Shown here: positions 9,736 through 18,803 of the stretch, piece after piece | Layout of the letters: the number at the start of each line of letters is the position of its first letter | Numbering within the stretch: the stretch's first letter is position 1 | NCBI GenBank assembly: GCA_963747755.1 | Contig: CAVVGK010000018.1 | Location: 310,001 to 374,000 of the forward strand | Length of the DNA stretch: 64,000 nucleotides | Origin: DATFVA01 sp963747755 | GTDB lineage: Bacteria; Bacteroidota; Ignavibacteria; Ignavibacteriales; Ignavibacteriaceae | Reading direction: 5' to 3' | Program-made: the position numbers and the translations under genes | Notes under the pieces: model-generated | Databases searched by the model: none | Told to the model about the DNA's origin: nothing | Seen by the model: only the letters and a program-made list of their open reading frames with translations

Positions 9736-9823
9736 TATCCTGCAAGGTACTCTCCGAAATTCATTGTAAAAACCTCCTATTATCCATATATTTCTTTTCT
9801 AACTTTTAAACTGAAAGGATACG

Positions 9824-11669
9824 ATGAGCAGTCATAGAGATGACTTGAGGAATATTGCGATTATTGCACATGTTGATCATGGAAAAACTACTTTGGTCGA
9901 TCACCTCTTAAAACAGACGGGAGCTTTTCGCCAGAATCAGCAGGTTGAGAAGAGAGTTATGGACTCAAATGCCCTTGAAAAGGAAAGAGGGATAACAATT
10001 CTTGCTAAAAACCTGAGCATACATTATAAAAACTGTAAAATTAATATTATTGATACACCAGGACATGCCGACTTCGGAGGTGAGGTTGAAAGAACCTTGA
10101 AGATGGTAGATGGCGTGCTTCTGCTGGTGGATGCCGCTGAAGGTCCCTTACCCCAGACGAAGTTCGTGTTGAAAAAATCTCTTGATCTTGGATTGAAACC
10201 TATCGTCGTTATTAATAAGATCGACAGGAAAGATGCCCGCCCCAATGAAGTGCTTAACGAAGTTTTTGATCTTTTTGTTAACCTGGGAGCATCTGACGAA
10301 CAGCTTGATTTCCCCTATATATATACAATTGCCAAACAGGGAATTGCTAAATTGAACCCTGAAGACGAAAGTGATAACCTTCTCCCTCTTCTTGATGTAA
10401 TCATCGAGAAGGTTCCGAAACCTGATGCAGATATGGAAGCTCCTTTTCAGATGCTTATATCTGCAATAGATTACAACGATTATCTGGGACGCATAGGTAT
10501 AGGGAGGATACATAAGGGTGTGTTGAGAACCGGCGATAATATGATTCTTATTTCAAAAGAAGGGGCAAGAACTGAAGCAAGAATAACAAAACTTTATTCT
10601 TTCGAAAGTATCAAAAGGGTCGAAACGAATGAACTTACCTCCGGAGATATCGGCGGGATTGCGGGACTCGAAGATGTAGATATTGGAGATACTATTACAA
10701 GTCCTAAAAAACCTGAACCTTTACCGTTTGTTGCTATAGATGAACCAACAATTACAATGAATTTCATGGTTAACAATTCTCCATTTGCAGGACAGGAAGG
10801 AAAATACGTTACAACCAGGAATATAAGCGACAGATTATCCAAAGAGTTAAAATCGAATGTAAGTCTGCGGGTGGAAATGACAGAATCTCCCGACATATTT
10901 AAAAGTAAGCGGGAGGGGAGAACTTCATCTTTCCATACTGATTGAAAATATGAGGCGGGAAAATTATGAGCTCCAGGTTACCCGGCCTGAAGTAATCCTC
11001 AAAAAGATTGATGATGTTGTGTGTGAGCCGATGGAACATGTGATAATAGATGTACCTGAAGAATTTGTCGGCATAGTTATAGAAAAACTCGGTAAACGCA
11101 AGGCAGAGATGAGGAATATGCTGACTTTTAATGAAAACACCAGAGTGGAATTCATAATTCCCTCCAGAGGTTTGATTGGTTACAGGTCTGAATTTATGAC
11201 AGACACAAAGGGTACCGGAATCCTCCATCACAATTTTAATGGCTATGAACCATATAAGGGAGATATAGTGCACCGGCAGCGGGGAGCTATGGTTGCAATG
11301 GAGACAGGAACATCCTCAGCCTATGCCATGTTTAAATTACAGGAAAGGTCTGTATTTTTTATTGAACCAGGTACCAGAGTTTATGAAGGGATGGTAGTGG
11401 GGGAGAATTCAAGAAATAACGATATGCATGTAAATGTAACCAAAACCAAACAGCTTACGAACATGCGAGCTTCGGGAGCAGATGAGGCGATCAGGCTTGA
11501 ACCGCCTACGCTGCCTACTCTCGAACAGGCTATCGAATGGATTACAGACGATGAATTTGTTGAAGTTACACCGGTCAATATCAGGATCAGGAAGCGATAC
11601 CTCACTGATATGGCCAGGAAGAATGCAAGGCTAGCTGAAAAACAGAAAGCAGCAGCTGATGTAATATAG
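9824..11669 (+). CDS. typA: Ribosome-associated GTPase TypA/BipA, frameshifted in this sequence
   Basis: A translational GTPase of the EF-G family, involved in ribosome assembly under stress. G motifs are clear in the first part: AHVDHGKTTL, RGITI, DTPGHADFGGEV and NKIDR. The frame breaks in the run of four A at 10901-10904: removing one A joins ESPDIFK to VSGRGELHLSILIENMRRE, exactly the conserved family sequence, and continues through FIIPSRGLIGYRSEF to 11669. The repaired product is 614 residues, normal length. As with rodA, an error in a short homopolymer may explain the break. If real, the GTPase would lose its C-terminal domains. Confidence 0.9.
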
Positions 11670-11683
11670 ATAATAAGTATTAA

Positions 11684-11707
11684 GGCGCTCTCAAAAGCGT
11701 CTTTTTT
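11684..11707 (+). terminator. Rho-independent terminator after typA
   Basis: GGCGCT and AGCGTC form a 6-bp stem with one G-U pair around a 6-base loop, followed by six T. It lies 15 bases after the typA stop and before the ribosome site of pepD, so pepD probably has its own promoter or receives read-through. Confidence 0.75.
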
Positions 11708-11739
11708 ATTAATTACAAAAATTAAAAAGGAGAGTCGTT

Positions 11740-13206
11740 ATGGCAGAATTAGCGATTAAAGATCTAAAACCTGAATTAGTATGGCAAAGATTTTACGAAA
11801 TTACAAGAGTTCCGCGACCATCCAAAAAAGAAGGAAAAATCAGAGAGCATCTTAAAAGTTTCCTGAAAGAACAGCAGGTTGATTTTAAGGAAGATAAGAC
11901 AGGAAATATAATTGCCCAAATTCCTGCTACATCCGGGTATGAAAATTCACCAACTGTTATTCTGCAAGGTCATGTCGATATGGTATGCGAAAAGAATAAA
12001 GAAACAAAACATGATTTTGATAACGATCCAATAGAAATAAAGAGAGAAGACGGCTGGATTACTGCTAAAGGGACAACGCTAGGTAGTGATAATGGAATAG
12101 GAGTAGCGGCTGCACTTGCAATAATTAGCGATAAATCGGTTGTTCATGGTCCTATTGAAATTCTTCTTACAGTTGATGAAGAGACAGGGATGACCGGAGC
12201 TAATTACATTGATGCCGGTCTACTGAACGGAAAGATATTATTAAATATGGATTCAGAAGAGGACGGAGCATTCTACGTCGGCTGTTCCGGCGGTGTAGAC
12301 ACCCTGGCTTCTTTCGATCTTAAAACTGAGAAAGCTCCAGATAGTTATACAGCGTATGAGATAATGATTACTGGATTGAAGGGGGGGCATTCTGGACTCG
12401 ATATCATTCAGGGTAGAGCAAATGCAATTAAACTCCTCGGTCGTACACTCAATAAATTTGGCGATCTTCCTTACTTTCTGTGTTCATTATCAGGTGGTAG
12501 TCTACGAAACGCTATCCCGAGGGAAGCAGAAGCTATAGTGATGATTAAGAAAGGTTCAGAGAATGACGTTGAAAAAATAGTGAGGGATTTGGAGAAAGAT
12601 CTTGTGAATGAATTCAGAAAAACTGACGTCGGATTGAAAATATTATTTAAGAAATCTGATTCATCACCGGATACTGTGTTTACCCAGGCATTTAAAAAAG
12701 AAATCATTAATCTGCTTCTCGCCCTTCCTCATGGAGTAATTGCGATGAGCCAGGATATTCCTGATTTAGTCGAAACCTCCACTAACCTTGCGGTTATATC
12801 AACTGAAAGCGGAAAAATAAATATAAGCACAAGCCAGAGAAGTTCAATTGACAGTGCTAAAGATTATATCGCTTCCAGCGTTAAATCAGCATTGGAACTG
12901 GCTGGCGGTAAAGTTACAGTAGGTGATGGTTATCCGGGATGGAAGCCTGATATGGATTCAAATATCCTAAAAACCTCTAAAGAAGTGTTCAGAGATTTAT
13001 TTAATAAAGAACCGGAAATAAAAGCTATTCATGCAGGTCTTGAATGCGGGATCCTGGGATCGAAGAAACCCGGACTTGATATGATATCATTTGGTCCAAC
13101 CATCGAAGGAGCGCACTCGCCGGATGAGAAAGTAAACATTGCTACAGTAGAGAAATTCTATGATCTTTTAAAAGGAATTCTAAAAAAGCTTGCCGAAAAG
13201 AAGTAA
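11740..13206 (+). CDS. pepD: Cytosolic aminoacyl-histidine dipeptidase (M20 family)
   Basis: 488 residues, matching PepD (cytosol nonspecific dipeptidase). M20 metal-binding motifs are present: LQGHVDMVCEKN (first zinc histidine and catalytic aspartate), GTTLGSDNGIGVA (bridging aspartate), DEETGMTGA (catalytic glutamate pair) and a later IHAGLECGIL with the final FGPTIEGAHSPDEKV histidine. It hydrolyses unspecific dipeptides in the cytoplasm. Start at ATG 11740 follows GGAGAG. Stands alone between two terminators. Confidence 0.92.
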   Translation: MAELAIKDLKPELVWQRFYEITRVPRPSKKEGKIREHLKSFLKEQQVDFKEDKTGNIIAQIPATSGYENSPTVILQGHVDMVCEKNKETKHDFDNDPIEIKREDGWITAKGTTLGSDNGIGVAAALAIISDKSVVHGPIEILLTVDEETGMTGANYIDAGLLNGKILLNMDSEEDGAFYVGCSGGVDTLASFDLKTEKAPDSYTAYEIMITGLKGGHSGLDIIQGRANAIKLLGRTLNKFGDLPYFLCSLSGGSLRNAIPREAEAIVMIKKGSENDVEKIVRDLEKDLVNEFRKTDVGLKILFKKSDSSPDTVFTQAFKKEIINLLLALPHGVIAMSQDIPDLVETSTNLAVISTESGKINISTSQRSSIDSAKDYIASSVKSALELAGGKVTVGDGYPGWKPDMDSNILKTSKEVFRDLFNKEPEIKAIHAGLECGILGSKKPGLDMISFGPTIEGAHSPDEKVNIATVEKFYDLLKGILKKLAEKK

Positions 13207-13226
13207 AATAAATTCCGAGTATTACA

Positions 13227-13255
13227 GGCTGCCTGTTTATCAGACAGCCTTTTTT
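13227..13255 (+). terminator. Terminator after pepD, overlapping the SET gene 3' end
   Basis: GGCTGCCTG and CAGACAGCC pair as a 9-bp stem with a single mismatch around TTTAT, followed by six T. It terminates pepD on +. The right arm also encodes the last codons of the - strand SET-domain gene, so one element serves a convergent junction. Confidence 0.75.
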
Positions 13256-13671
13256 ATTTCAAGCTCTTCACTCACATAATTTGAACATATCTCACAACGG
13301 CAAATTTCATAAATTTCCTCATAACCATAATCGATTGTTAATTCTTCATCAGGTTCGATATCTTTTGAAGCAATCAGGTAAAGGCTTTCTTCATCCCTGT
13401 CTACAACATCACAGTTATATTTACAGTTATGATTAATAAACTTGATATTATTTGTCATCGCGGTATCAATATAAGTATCACCATTCCAAAATATATAGAC
13501 GTTTCCGGATTCCTCTCTGTTTTCACATTCATCCCCAGAAATTGATTCTCCCCTGATAATCATGATTTTTTGACCTTCCTTAATACAGATGGAGGTGAAT
13601 AATCCCGCACCATGAATTTCAGATTCCGTTACGTAAAGAGAATTTTCAAGAAAATAATTTTCCCTTTTCAA
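13240..13671 (-). CDS. Small SET-domain protein (putative lysine methyltransferase)
   Basis: 143 residues. SET signatures are visible: GAGLFTSICIKEGQKI at the N terminus, NNIKFINHNCKYNCDV (the NHxCxPN-like knot motif, with K in place of P) and DEELTIDYGYEE (the ExxxDY motif). It ends with a post-SET-like cysteine cluster, CRCEICSNY. SET enzymes transfer methyl groups from SAM to protein lysines; stand-alone bacterial forms have poorly known substrates. Convergent with pepD; its 3' end lies in the pepD terminator. Confidence 0.8.
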   Translation of the reverse strand: MKRENYFLENSLYVTESEIHGAGLFTSICIKEGQKIMIIRGESISGDECENREESGNVYIFWNGDTYIDTAMTNNIKFINHNCKYNCDVVDRDEESLYLIASKDIEPDEELTIDYGYEEIYEICRCEICSNYVSEELEIKKAV

Positions 13672-13876
13672 GTCCAGTACTTTCCTTTCTTACAAAATAT
13701 AGAATGATTCACAATTAAGTTATACCAGCTTCATTCTAAAGCAGCTGTGATAAGTTCTACGGGTCACAAAGTTACGAAATTTATATTCATTATTAAAAAA
13801 CAGACAGGTTTGATTTGTCTAATATGTTAATGATTCCATTGTGTTTATTTTATATACAAACAAATATTGAAACTAT

Positions 13877-14806
13877 ATGATTAACATAAAACTAAAAGGT
13901 ATCTGGGCATTTACAAAAGATGTATTTAATAAGTTCATCGACGACAAGTGCCCAAAACTGGGTGCTGCCTTATCATTTTATACTATCTTTTCCGTAGCCC
14001 CGATTATTGTAATTGCGATTTCTGTAGCAGCTCTTATATTCGGTGAAAATGCTGCAAGAGGTGAATTGATTGCACAGATGCAAGGCTTAGTAGGCTATGA
14101 TGGGGCCAAGGTGATACAGACAGCCTTAAAGAATGCTCAGTATTCAAACCAGGGTGCAGTAACCATCCTTACCGGATTTGTTGCCCTGGTGATAGGCTCA
14201 ACTATCGTGTTTGTTGAACTTCAAGATTCTCTAAATATGATCTGGAAAGTTAAACCTAAACCGGGGAGAAACATGTTTAAGGGATTAATAAAGGACAGAG
14301 TTCAGTCATTTGCAATGGTGCTGGGCACCGGTTTTCTGCTGCTGGTCTCCCTTGTTGTAAGTGCAGTAATTTCTTCTATTAATAATTATATGGCGGAAGC
14401 TTATTTCGATATCCCAAAGTACATACTCGATTTTTCCAATATAATAATTTCTCTCTTAATTACCTTTCTGCTTTTTATGATGATATTTAAAGTACTGCCC
14501 GACGTCCATATAAAATGGAAACATGTATGGGTAGGGGCGTTGGTTACAGCGGTTCTTTTTGTACTGGGAAAATACCTTATAGGATTGTACCTGGGTACAA
14601 GTACCCTTAGTTCAACATATGGAGCTGCAGGTTCACTGGTAGTATTCCTACTCTGGGTATATTATTCTGCACAAATTCTTTTTCTAGGGGCTGAATTTAC
14701 CCAGGTTTATGTAATTAAATATGGTGAAGGAATAATTCCGACATCCAAATTTATGAAGTATGAACTTGAAGGACTGTTTAAGCAGGATGCAGAAAAATCA
14801 GGATAA
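13877..14806 (+). CDS. YihY/UPF0761 (BrkB-like) inner-membrane protein
   Basis: 309 residues with about six membrane segments. The family pattern is clear: GAALSFYTIFSVAPIIVIAI near residue 30, ELQDSLNMIWKVKPKPGRN in the middle, and STYGAAGSLVVFLLWVYYSAQILFLGAEFTQVY near the end. This family was once annotated as RNase BN or BrkB; the true function is uncertain. Its last nine bases overlap the convergent MORN-repeat gene. Confidence 0.88.
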   Translation: MINIKLKGIWAFTKDVFNKFIDDKCPKLGAALSFYTIFSVAPIIVIAISVAALIFGENAARGELIAQMQGLVGYDGAKVIQTALKNAQYSNQGAVTILTGFVALVIGSTIVFVELQDSLNMIWKVKPKPGRNMFKGLIKDRVQSFAMVLGTGFLLLVSLVVSAVISSINNYMAEAYFDIPKYILDFSNIIISLLITFLLFMMIFKVLPDVHIKWKHVWVGALVTAVLFVLGKYLIGLYLGTSTLSSTYGAAGSLVVFLLWVYYSAQILFLGAEFTQVYVIKYGEGIIPTSKFMKYELEGLFKQDAEKSG

Positions 14807-15343
14807 TTTTTCTTCCATTCCAGCTATTTTAATGTTATTACGATATACTTCCTCGGAGATAACCTTTCCGGTTTCATCGTAATCCGTCCATTTACCATCC
14901 TTCTTACCTTTAGAATAGTAACCTGTGGCTTTTAATCTACCATCGGGGTAATACCAGAACCACTTATCGGAGGTAATGTCGTCTTTAAAATAACCCTGAG
15001 ATTCAAGCTGACCATCAGGATAATAATACTGCCAGAGTCCCTCATTTTTGTTGTTTTTCATTCTGCCATTTATAAGGACCTTTCCACCCTCGGAGTAAAC
15101 ATTGAAATCTCCGGTTTTTATACCCTTCACAACATCATATTCCAATATCTGTGAGCTTATAACGTCGTGTATTTTTCCAGTATAGGGTTTACCATTATCT
15201 ATAAGGCAAATTAAACCGTCCTTAAGAATAATGTTTTTAGAGGCAGGTTCTTCACGGCCGCAGGATGAAAGAAGGAAAGCGGAAGAAAGAATTAATAATA
15301 AGAGCAAGGCTGCTCTGCAACAGAGTAGTTTTGTTGTTTGCAT
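14798..15343 (-). CDS. Lipoprotein with MORN-like repeats (YwqK-type)
   Basis: 181 residues. An N-terminal signal with a lipobox (FLLSSC) predicts a lipid-anchored envelope protein. From about residue 80 there are consecutive MORN_2-type units of the form G-W-YY-PDG-L-G-Y (GLWQYYYPDGQLESQGYF, DKWFWYYPDGRLKATGYY, GKWTDYDETGKV). These are often annotated as YwqK-family antitoxin-like proteins in Bacteroidota, but no toxin gene is adjacent, so I infer only an envelope repeat protein. Confidence 0.78.
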   Translation of the reverse strand: MQTTKLLCCRAALLLLLILSSAFLLSSCGREEPASKNIILKDGLICLIDNGKPYTGKIHDVISSQILEYDVVKGIKTGDFNVYSEGGKVLINGRMKNNKNEGLWQYYYPDGQLESQGYFKDDITSDKWFWYYPDGRLKATGYYSKGKKDGKWTDYDETGKVISEEVYRNNIKIAGMEEKLS

Positions 15344-15720
15344 AGTACTTTTATATTAATGACACACAAATAGTTTTTCTGCTGCACCCCTCAACCAGAA
15401 TTAGATATCTAAATAATACGAAAAAAATGTTTAAAGTAAAACAAAATATTTAACAAATAATCACATCCGGGCTTCGTGTGTTCTCCGTAAAGAGAAGCGA
15501 AAAAGGCCCGATTCTCACTATTGAAAATTTCAACAACGTATTATGTTCAAATAATAATCAATTTAATTGGTTTATTTTTTGATAATGAGCATAGGCTGAT
15601 GGAATATTCATCAATATTTCCAAAGTCACAAATAAAAAGTTTTTTGCATTTTATTTGGATACTGAAATTAATTGTTAATATTTTACACAGTGAAATAACT
15701 TAAAAATTGTGGGAGTCGAT
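15344..15720. other. Intergenic leader between the MORN gene and the cytochrome operon
   Basis: 377 bases, A+T rich, containing the divergent control region of the lipoprotein gene (-) and the multihaem operon (+). A 60-codon open frame at 15521-15703 has no ribosome site and no recognisable protein. A potential nested hairpin lies at 15468-15510: CGGGC/GCCCG, TTCG/CGAA and TTCTC/GAGAA arms. It is not followed by a T run, so it is not an ordinary terminator. No recognised riboswitch. Confidence 0.4.
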
Positions 15721-16260
15721 ATGTTTAAATCAATTCTAGTAGTTATTCTATTCTCAACTCTTGTATTTAGCCAGGAAACCCCTAAACATGGTTTTGTAGG
15801 AGCAGCCACCTGTGGAATGTGCCACAAAACTGAAAAACAGGGGAATCAATTGGGTATCTGGGAAAAATCTCAGCATGCACAGGCATATAAAACGCTTCAG
15901 ACCGAAAAAGCTGACAAGATAGCTAAGGAGAAAGGCTTTAACACCCCTGCAGCCAAAACTCCTGAATGTCTGAAATGCCATGTTTCAGGATATAATGTGG
16001 ATGCTAAGTTCATAGGAAAGAAGTTCAACGTTGAAGACGGCGTTCAATGCGAAACTTGTCACGGACCAGGTGAGGATTACAAGAGCATCAAAATTATGAA
16101 AGATAAAAAAGCTGCAGTAGATAACGGATTAGTTTTAGTTTCAGATATTCATACTTTCTGCGTAAAATGCCATAATTCTGAAAGTCCAACATTCGACAAG
16201 AATATGGATCTGGATAAGATGTGGGAGAAAATCAAACATCCAATCCCAGGCAATAAATAA
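15721..16260 (+). CDS. Tetrahaem cytochrome c (cytochrome c554-like family)
   Basis: 179 residues from ATG 15721, chosen because GGGAG lies about six bases upstream; the GTG 12 bases earlier has none. A signal peptide (to about residue 18, VFSQ) directs export to the periplasm. Four CxxCH haem sites: CGMCH (31-35), CLKCH, CETCH and CVKCH. The segment around the first haem, with IWEKSQHAQAYKTL, is typical of cytochrome c554/c-prime family electron carriers. It is the first gene of a four-gene cytochrome and barrel operon, so it probably shuttles electrons in the periplasm. Confidence 0.86.
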   Translation: MFKSILVVILFSTLVFSQETPKHGFVGAATCGMCHKTEKQGNQLGIWEKSQHAQAYKTLQTEKADKIAKEKGFNTPAAKTPECLKCHVSGYNVDAKFIGKKFNVEDGVQCETCHGPGEDYKSIKIMKDKKAAVDNGLVLVSDIHTFCVKCHNSESPTFDKNMDLDKMWEKIKHPIPGNK

Positions 16261-16296
16261 TTTATCTATCTTGTTCGAATAAATAAGACTAATTCT

Positions 16297-17568
16297 ATGA
16301 AAAAAATACTTTTTTGCAGCATAGCTTTATCCTTATTTGTTTCATTGACATATGCACAAAACATAAATGGCAGATTTTCATCTGCCATTTATTCTTTTGA
16401 AAGATACGATACGGTGGATGTCTCCACAACATTTTTCCGGGCGTATGAAATGCTTAGTCTGAATCTAAATAAGGATAACTATTCGTTAAGAACCTACCTG
16501 AACTTTGAGAGCGATATTTCAAACCCCCTCGATAATGATCCAAGAGTTAGATTTTATAATCTTTATTTTGAAGCGCGGAAAGTTCTGGATGCTTTTACCA
16601 TCAAACTCGGCAGGCAGCCTATAATAAATATGGTAGCGGGGGGATTATTCGACGGTGTTAACGTCGATTACCGGAACGGTGATTATAAAGTTACCGGTTA
16701 TTACGGAGGAAATGTGCCGGCCTATCAGAAGCTTGAGCTAACCGACAGTTGGAATGATAATTTTATTGCCGGCGGCCGATTTGTAACCACAGCACTGAAA
16801 GATTTCCGGTTCGGTTTAAGTTATATAAATAAAAACTTTAAAGCTGATGAGTATACAGCTACCAGGCTCGATGAAAACCTGAACCCGATCCAGGTGTTAA
16901 TTCAAAACAAATCTAACCAGTATCAGTTTGCTTCCGCAGAAGCATCTTATGAGATGCCCAAAACCTTCACTATTGACACCAGGTATGATTACGATCTGAA
17001 TTTCATGCAGACATCAAAATTTGAGGTATACGGCACATACGATCAGCTCGACAAACTTGGTTTTAATGTCTATTATAACTACCGATCCCCAAAGATAAGG
17101 TATAACTCTATTTTTGCGGTGTTTGATTACGGAAATACTCAGGAGGTTGAAGGCGGCCTTAGCTATAAGCTTAATAAAATATTTACGCTCAATGGAAAAG
17201 TGGCCAACGTCACTTATTCGGATGAAAATTCTCAACGTATAAGTGCTGGAGTTATATCAAACTACGGCAGCATCACCTACAGGAAAAACCTTGGTTATGC
17301 CGGTGAGATGGATGCTATTTCTTTGTATACAGCTTACACTTTCCTCGAGGGATTGTTAACTCCTTCCCTGGGAGTGTCATACACCAACTATAAGTTATCC
17401 GACGATGCTGAAACCGATAACCTGACTACTCTGCTGGCAGGCTGTAACATAAGGCCTCTCCGCACATTATCGCTGGATATTCAGGGCCAGTATTTAAATA
17501 ATAAAATCTATAAAGACGATGTTCGTCTATTTGCAAAACTAAATTACTGGTTTAATACTAATTTTTAG
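16297..17568 (+). CDS. Outer-membrane beta-barrel protein in a multihaem cytochrome operon
   Basis: 423 residues. A signal peptide ends near LTYAQ (about residue 21). The rest is a run of alternating hydrophobic/polar strands with many Tyr and Asp/Asn turns, ending in a terminal aromatic strand (NYWFNTNF), all signs of an outer-membrane barrel of about 18-20 strands. It has no TonB plug. Sandwiched between cytochrome genes, it could be the sheath that lets a cytochrome wire cross the outer membrane, as the porin part of porin-cytochrome complexes does. Sequence similarity to known MtrB/OmbB cannot be judged by eye; a simple porin is the alternative. Confidence 0.7.
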   Translation: MKKILFCSIALSLFVSLTYAQNINGRFSSAIYSFERYDTVDVSTTFFRAYEMLSLNLNKDNYSLRTYLNFESDISNPLDNDPRVRFYNLYFEARKVLDAFTIKLGRQPIINMVAGGLFDGVNVDYRNGDYKVTGYYGGNVPAYQKLELTDSWNDNFIAGGRFVTTALKDFRFGLSYINKNFKADEYTATRLDENLNPIQVLIQNKSNQYQFASAEASYEMPKTFTIDTRYDYDLNFMQTSKFEVYGTYDQLDKLGFNVYYNYRSPKIRYNSIFAVFDYGNTQEVEGGLSYKLNKIFTLNGKVANVTYSDENSQRISAGVISNYGSITYRKNLGYAGEMDAISLYTAYTFLEGLLTPSLGVSYTNYKLSDDAETDNLTTLLAGCNIRPLRTLSLDIQGQYLNNKIYKDDVRLFAKLNYWFNTNF

Positions 17569-17578
17569 CAGATGAATT

Positions 17579-18790
17579 ATGAAATTAAAATTTTTCTACA
17601 TTTTCTTAGCAATAGGTTTGATTACAACCCTTCTGTTCTCGGCATTTCTTTCAGGGCCCGACCAGGGAGACGGCGGACATGATAAACTGATCAAGTTCTC
17701 ACATAAATTCCACAGTGAATTGGCTGACTGTTCTACCTGTCACAGTGCTGTTGATACAGCAACCACTCTGAGTGTGAGTCTTATTCCTACCATGGCTGAC
17801 TGTGCCCAGTGCCATGATGTTGAGAGCGAAGACAACTGCAACATGTGTCACTATGATGGTGTTTATGAAACCCTTGAACCAAAGCAAGCCGATATATATT
17901 TCAACCATAGTTTTCACGTTAAGGATCAAAAGCTCGAATGCCAAACCTGTCATAAGGGATTGAATGAGGTAGATTATGCCTTCCAGGCCGAGCAGCCTTA
18001 CCCTCAAATGAATGACTGCTGGTCCTGCCACGGGGCAACAAAAGTTGCAGCAAATGCCTGCGAAGGATGTCATGTTTCAACAGCCAGTTTATTACCGCAG
18101 ACACATAAAAGCGCCAATTTTATTCATACCCATAAATTTGCTGCACGCGATCTTGATGCAAACTGTATAATGTGCCACGACAACAATAGCTGCGAGGACT
18201 GCCACGTTGGTACTACGATGATAACGGAAGACAATACATCGAAAAATTTCTTTACTCCTTACGAACCAGACAATTCCAAAGATGGACCAAAACAGCAGAA
18301 AATTAACAAGGTGCATCAGTTGGATTACAGATTCACACATGGAATCGATGCCAAACAGAAATCAAGCGAATGTCAAACCTGCCACAGTTATGAATCATTC
18401 TGTACTCAATGCCATCAGGGTGAAAATCAGGATTTTGAATTAAGCGGTGTAGCGCCGGTATCGCACGTTAAACCTAACTTTACAACTTTAGGCGTTGGAT
18501 CAGGGGGAGGAGAACATGCTATTCTTGCAAGGAGAGATATCGAATCCTGTATGTCATGCCACGATGTGCAGGGAGCGGATCCAACCTGTCTGACCTGCCA
18601 TGTTGACAATGACGGAGTGAAAGGAACCAATCCCAAAACGCATCCTGCCGGGTTAATGAAAGATACACATGGCGACTGGCACGATGATCCTGGCTCGGTT
18701 TGTTTTAATTGTCACATAGGCGTATCCCCTCAGACGCCTGCTGGTGCAGGATTCTGTGGATATTGTCATGGTTCAAACCCTAGTGATTAA
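17579..18790 (+). CDS. Multihaem c-type cytochrome with 14 haem-binding motifs
   Basis: 403 residues with one N-terminal hydrophobic signal or anchor (about residues 4-24). I count 14 CxxCH motifs: CSTCH, CAQCH, CNMCH, CQTCH, CWSCH, CEGCH, CIMCH, CEDCH, CQTCH, CTQCH, CMSCH, CLTCH, CFNCH and CGYCH. Additional histidines (FSHKFHS, FNHSFHV, THKFAA) are likely distal ligands for bis-His haems. The spacing resembles cytochrome c7/c3-type repeats. It starts ten bases after the barrel gene and probably forms the periplasmic or barrel-inserted wire of an electron conduit. Confidence 0.85.
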   Translation: MKLKFFYIFLAIGLITTLLFSAFLSGPDQGDGGHDKLIKFSHKFHSELADCSTCHSAVDTATTLSVSLIPTMADCAQCHDVESEDNCNMCHYDGVYETLEPKQADIYFNHSFHVKDQKLECQTCHKGLNEVDYAFQAEQPYPQMNDCWSCHGATKVAANACEGCHVSTASLLPQTHKSANFIHTHKFAARDLDANCIMCHDNNSCEDCHVGTTMITEDNTSKNFFTPYEPDNSKDGPKQQKINKVHQLDYRFTHGIDAKQKSSECQTCHSYESFCTQCHQGENQDFELSGVAPVSHVKPNFTTLGVGSGGGEHAILARRDIESCMSCHDVQGADPTCLTCHVDNDGVKGTNPKTHPAGLMKDTHGDWHDDPGSVCFNCHIGVSPQTPAGAGFCGYCHGSNPSD

Positions 18791-18803
18791 AACGGAAATA
18801 ATT

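Noticed and set aside
14798..15343. Toxin-antitoxin system based on the YwqK-like lipoprotein
   Set aside because: The protein is a predicted lipoprotein with MORN repeats and no toxin gene is adjacent.
15521..15703. 60-codon open frame before the cytochrome operon
   Set aside because: No ribosome site, skewed composition and no recognisable protein; likely chance.
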